Origin: Oricola sp.
GTDB lineage: Bacteria > Pseudomonadota > Alphaproteobacteria > Rhizobiales > Rhizobiaceae
Reading direction: 5' to 3'
DNA: 64,000 bases
NCBI RefSeq assembly: GCF_022763245.1
Contig: NZ_JALEGV010000040.1
Coordinates: 585,069-649,068 of the forward strand
The stretch's first letter is position 1; each line of letters opens with the position of its first letter. The notes under the pieces were generated by a model that saw only the letters and a list, made by a program, of their open reading frames with translations, was not told the origin of the DNA and searched no databases. The translations under genes and the position numbers were made by a program. This document shows, in pieces, positions 61,304 through 64,000 of this stretch.

Positions 61304-62755
61304 TCACCCGTTCTTCAACTTGCCCTGAACCGCTTCGAGCACGCCCGGGCGGCTGATCTTGTTGGTGTCGGTGCGCGGAATGGCGTTGACCTTGTGGACG
61401 GACTCGACCTGGAAGGACTGTCCGCTCGACACCAGAAACGCGTTCATGTCCGCGGCAGTCAGCCTTCCCGCACCCTCGACGAGACAATGAATCACGTCGA
61501 ACCCGTTGGCGCCGGGCTGCGCCGCAACGGCGACATCGTCGACACCGTCCATCAGCCGGATGGCCGCCTCGATGCGCTCCGGATCGAGCTTGTTGCCGCC
61601 GAAATTGATGACGTTGCTCTTGCGGCCTGAGATCACCAGCACATTGTCTTCGGTGACATGGCCGATGTCGCCCGGATAGAACCATCCGTCCTTCAGCGGG
61701 TCCTTCGGGCCTTCCGCCGTGATGTAGGTCAAGGCGCTGCCGGCTGGCGGCTTCATCCGCAATTCGCCGTCGGTTCCGGCCGGGAGGGCATTGCCCTCGT
61801 CGTCCAGGGCTTCGATCTCGAACCCGGGAATGACCTTGCCGACCGCGCCTTCGACACCGGCGATCTCGTCATACTCGCCGAACGCGATCCGGCCCGTTTC
61901 GGTGGCGCCGTAGGAGGTGATGACGTTGTCTGCGAACAGGTCTTTCGCCTTCTTGCGGACGTCCGGCGCGCAATAGGCGCCTGCGACCCGCAGATACTCC
62001 ACCTTGCGGAACCTGCGCCGCGAGCTCGTCAGCGAATCCAGCATGCCAACCAGGGAATAAGGCGCGGCGCTGACATAGGTGGGCTGATAGACCGTGATCG
62101 CGTCGAGCGACCGCTCAGGGGGCATCAGCCCCAGACGGATCACCTGCCCACCGTTCATGAGGGTGATCAGCATGTCCGCGAAGGTCGTCATGGAATTGGG
62201 CTGCGCGAGTGAAAGAAAGCGCGTATCCGCATGGAAATACGGCTCTTTTTCCTTCAGCCCGATGCGGTATTCGACGTTCTTCCGGCTTGCTTCGAGCAGC
62301 TTTCCGTGACCGGTGGAACCGGACGATGCGAAGATCAGCGAATAGGGATGATCGGCGATCTTGCGCTTGGAGAACTGGTGTGGTTGGGACCAGTCGGCCG
62401 TCAGCCTGATGCCCTTGTTCGCCTTGTACTCCCAGCCCTTGGCGGCGGCACCGTCGGTGATGAAGACATCGAAGGTGAAATCATGCTCGGCGAATATCTC
62501 CGGCTTGGTCGCGATCGCGACTTTCATGCCGGCACGCATCAGCCCGAGATTCGTCAGCAACTGCACATTCGGGTTCTGGCAGCGAACGCAGACCGAGCTG
62601 CCCGGCTTGATGTCGAGCGAAAGCGCCTTCGTGGCGATGTTGTTGATGCTCTGTTCCAGCCCCCGGTAATTGAGGACGACGTTGGAACCGATGAATGCGA
62701 GTGACGACGGATAGCGCTTCGCATTTTCCTGCAATGATTTGAAGAATTTATCCAT
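61304..62755 (-). CDS. AMP-forming acyl-CoA synthetase/ligase (module B)
   Basis: Adenylate-forming ligase, 483 residues, first gene of module B. ATP loop SSGSTGHGK (144-152), YGATETGRIAFGEY, DGWFYPGDIGHVTEDNVLVI, then SGRKSNVINFGGNKLDPERI and the C-terminal IPRTDTNKISRPGVLE with catalytic Lys. Similar in length and order of motifs to the module A ligase but clearly diverged, so the two probably use different acids. The ATG at 62755 is chosen because the longer frame runs into the porin terminator region. Confidence 0.9.
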   Translation of the reverse strand: MDKFFKSLQENAKRYPSSLAFIGSNVVLNYRGLEQSINNIATKALSLDIKPGSSVCVRCQNPNVQLLTNLGLMRAGMKVAIATKPEIFAEHDFTFDVFITDGAAAKGWEYKANKGIRLTADWSQPHQFSKRKIADHPYSLIFASSGSTGHGKLLEASRKNVEYRIGLKEKEPYFHADTRFLSLAQPNSMTTFADMLITLMNGGQVIRLGLMPPERSLDAITVYQPTYVSAAPYSLVGMLDSLTSSRRRFRKVEYLRVAGAYCAPDVRKKAKDLFADNVITSYGATETGRIAFGEYDEIAGVEGAVGKVIPGFEIEALDDEGNALPAGTDGELRMKPPAGSALTYITAEGPKDPLKDGWFYPGDIGHVTEDNVLVISGRKSNVINFGGNKLDPERIEAAIRLMDGVDDVAVAAQPGANGFDVIHCLVEGAGRLTAADMNAFLVSSGQSFQVESVHKVNAIPRTDTNKISRPGVLEAVQGKLKNG

Positions 62756-62900
62756 TTTGCGTTCTCGGGCGATTTCTCGTTTCGGATTATCGCTCAAAGG
62801 ACCGGCAAGTGCGTGAAGCCCTCGAGCGGACGACGGGCGACGCGCCCAATTCGCAGTGTGCAAGCCATGACGCCAGACGGGAATGGCCCGCGGATCCGGC

Positions 62901-62906
62901 AGTATA
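62901..62906 (-). promoter_or_regulatory. Possible -10 box of module B
   Basis: TATACT on the minus strand, about 146 bases before the ligase start, with TTCGAT 17 bases further up as a weak -35. It lies between the porin terminator and the ligase. Confidence 0.25.
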
Positions 62907-62936
62907 GCTCGCCATGTCGCTCCATCGAAAATTCTT

Positions 62937-62966
62937 AAAAAAAACCCGGCGGACAAGCCGCCGGGT
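62937..62966 (-). terminator. Intrinsic terminator after the porin gene
   Basis: ACCCGGCGG-ACAAG-CCGCCGGGT is a perfect 9-bp stem followed on the minus strand by eight T residues, 26 bases after the porin stop. Strong rho-independent terminator. Confidence 0.92.
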
Positions 62967-62992
62967 CTTCATCAATCAGACGAAGCTGATGA

Positions 62993-64000
62993 TTAGAACG
63001 AAGCCTGGAAGCGCAGGAAGCTGGACCATGCGCTCCAGTCGTCGTCGCTGTCCCAGTCGTCGCTGTAGTCGAGGTACTCGACGTTGGCTTTGACAGCCAG
63101 GGTGTCGGTGATCGCGTAGTCAGCGGTCAGGCCGGCAATCCACACGGTGTCGTCACCATACGAACGGTGGTACGAGAAGCCCGGCGTCAGGGTCAGCTTG
63201 TCGCTGACGTTAGCCGCGTAGGACACTTCGGCGCTCCACTGACGGACGTCGAAGTCGTAGTCTTCGAACCAGAACTGACCGCCGTAGCCCGTCCAGTCGT
63301 TGCTCTGCCAGATGGCGCGAGCCTGCAGGGTGCCCATGCCGAGGTCGGTCGACACGCGGCCGATAACACCATGACCTTCGGTGTACAGGTCGTAGAAGCC
63401 GGTGATCGTTGCATCGACGGCGCCGGCGGAGAAGCCGACCATGCCGGTGATACCGAACTTCATTTCGTCTTCCCAGTTGTTCCAGACGGTGTCGTGGATC
63501 TGGTCGATCGCAACACCGAAGGAAACGGCGCCGGCGGTGCCGGTGTACTGGATGGTGTTGAACTTGTCGTTCAGGAGGCTCGTGTCGGTTTCACCGTTGA
63601 TGCCGTTGTCGAGGAAGCCACCGAAGTAACCCATCTTGAGGCCAGCGAACGACAGGTAAGCGGAGTCCATGGAGAGCGAACCGCCATCCGAGGAGACTGC
63701 TTCGTAGAAGGTCTCGACGGCGCCGATTTCGCTGTCCGTCCAGGACGAAACCTTCAGCGAGAGCTTCGTGGTGAAGTCGGCCCAAGCGTCGTCACCATAC
63801 TCGTCGTCATAATCTTCATGATCGTTGTAGGAGACGTGGTCGATCTGGAAGCGGACGTAACCGCCGATCTTCAGGCAGGTTTCGGTGCCCGGGATGTAGA
63901 AGTAGCCGGTGCCGGCTGCATCGCAGACGCGGACGTATTCGACGACTTCCGGTTCCGGAATGATGACGGCGTCGGCAGCGCGAGCACCGGAGACAGCGAC
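62993..64000 (-). CDS. Omp2/RopA-type porin (N-terminus cut by window edge)
   Basis: Trimeric outer-membrane porin of Rhizobiales, 335 codons in the window; the signal peptide start lies beyond 64000. At the edge the frame reads AVSGARAADAVIIPEPEVVE then YVRVCDAAGTGYFYIPGTET and CLKIGGYVRFQI, the hallmark of Brucella Omp2b and Rhizobium RopA, including its Cys pair. The rest is alternating amphipathic strands, and the last residues SFLRFQASF end in Phe, as BAM substrates do. Preferred codons and the strong terminator suggest high expression. Confidence 0.93.
   Translation of the reverse strand, partial: VAVSGARAADAVIIPEPEVVEYVRVCDAAGTGYFYIPGTETCLKIGGYVRFQIDHVSYNDHEDYDDEYGDDAWADFTTKLSLKVSSWTDSEIGAVETFYEAVSSDGGSLSMDSAYLSFAGLKMGYFGGFLDNGINGETDTSLLNDKFNTIQYTGTAGAVSFGVAIDQIHDTVWNNWEDEMKFGITGMVGFSAGAVDATITGFYDLYTEGHGVIGRVSTDLGMGTLQARAIWQSNDWTGYGGQFWFEDYDFDVRQWSAEVSYAANVSDKLTLTPGFSYHRSYGDDTVWIAGLTADYAITDTLAVKANVEYLDYSDDWDSDDDWSAWSSFLRFQASF

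Overview
This window looks like the chromosome of an alphaproteobacterium of the order Hyphomicrobiales (Rhizobiales). The evidence is high GC, the run recO-era-rnc-lepB-acpS-(DUF2062)-pyrE-rsh-rpoZ, an smpB-dapA-slt block, nadABC, a QVHFREPG-type dihydroorotase, and an Omp2/RopA-type porin at the right edge. All calls come from reading the sequence; nothing was searched against a database. No rRNA, tRNA, CRISPR array, insertion sequence or intact integrase was seen.

Layout. 1-9.4 kb: partial cysS, a lipoprotein/YedK/LysE operon, a NUDIX hydrolase, small secreted proteins (one gene behind a perfect CtrA-type box), an autotransporter and a Stf0-like sulfotransferase. 9.4-14.1 kb: an iclR-rraA-tctC-tctB-tctA operon (tripartite tricarboxylate transporter, TTT). 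14.1-15.6 kb: an AT-rich, nearly gene-free patch with one secreted hypothetical protein. 15.6-19.6 kb: dihydroorotase and a ygfZ-HD-phosphatase operon. 19.6-22.7 kb: AlkB-type monooxygenase and a curli locus (two curlin-repeat proteins around a CsgH-like protein). 22.8-28.5 kb: an MscS channel, nadABC and an AEC transporter. 28.6-34.2 kb: aldehyde dehydrogenase, then divergent arsR-arsC-arsC-arsH, an MFS transporter and a thioredoxin-fold protein. 34.2-39.1 kb: a metal-linked ABC cluster (His-rich PCuAC-like protein, FtsX-type permease, ATPase, C-x2-C protein) and phoA with a Zur-like box upstream. 39.2-49 kb: conserved housekeeping genes. 49.1-62.8 kb: two TTT transporter/AMP-forming ligase modules facing each other around smpB-dapA-slt and an M23 peptidase. 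63-64 kb: porin (partial).

How genes work together. Three TTT systems in 64 kb point to strong investment in organic-acid capture. Two of them carry a fused TctA-TctB membrane protein and a dedicated AMP-forming ligase, which suggests import followed at once by CoA activation. The arsenic genes encode reduction and ArsH, but no ArsB, Acr3 or ArsP pump is beside them. The ABC cluster and the zinc enzyme PhoA may share zinc control.

The most unusual sequence feature is in that ABC operon. Two tandem 122-bp palindrome-rich units lie exactly at a TGATG stop/start junction. Each unit encodes a 40-residue basic peptide, and TGATG overlaps are kept across all three junctions. Other notable signals are a 30-bp element at an identical distance before both curlin genes, and an ArsR operator built around the -10 box of an apparently leaderless arsR.
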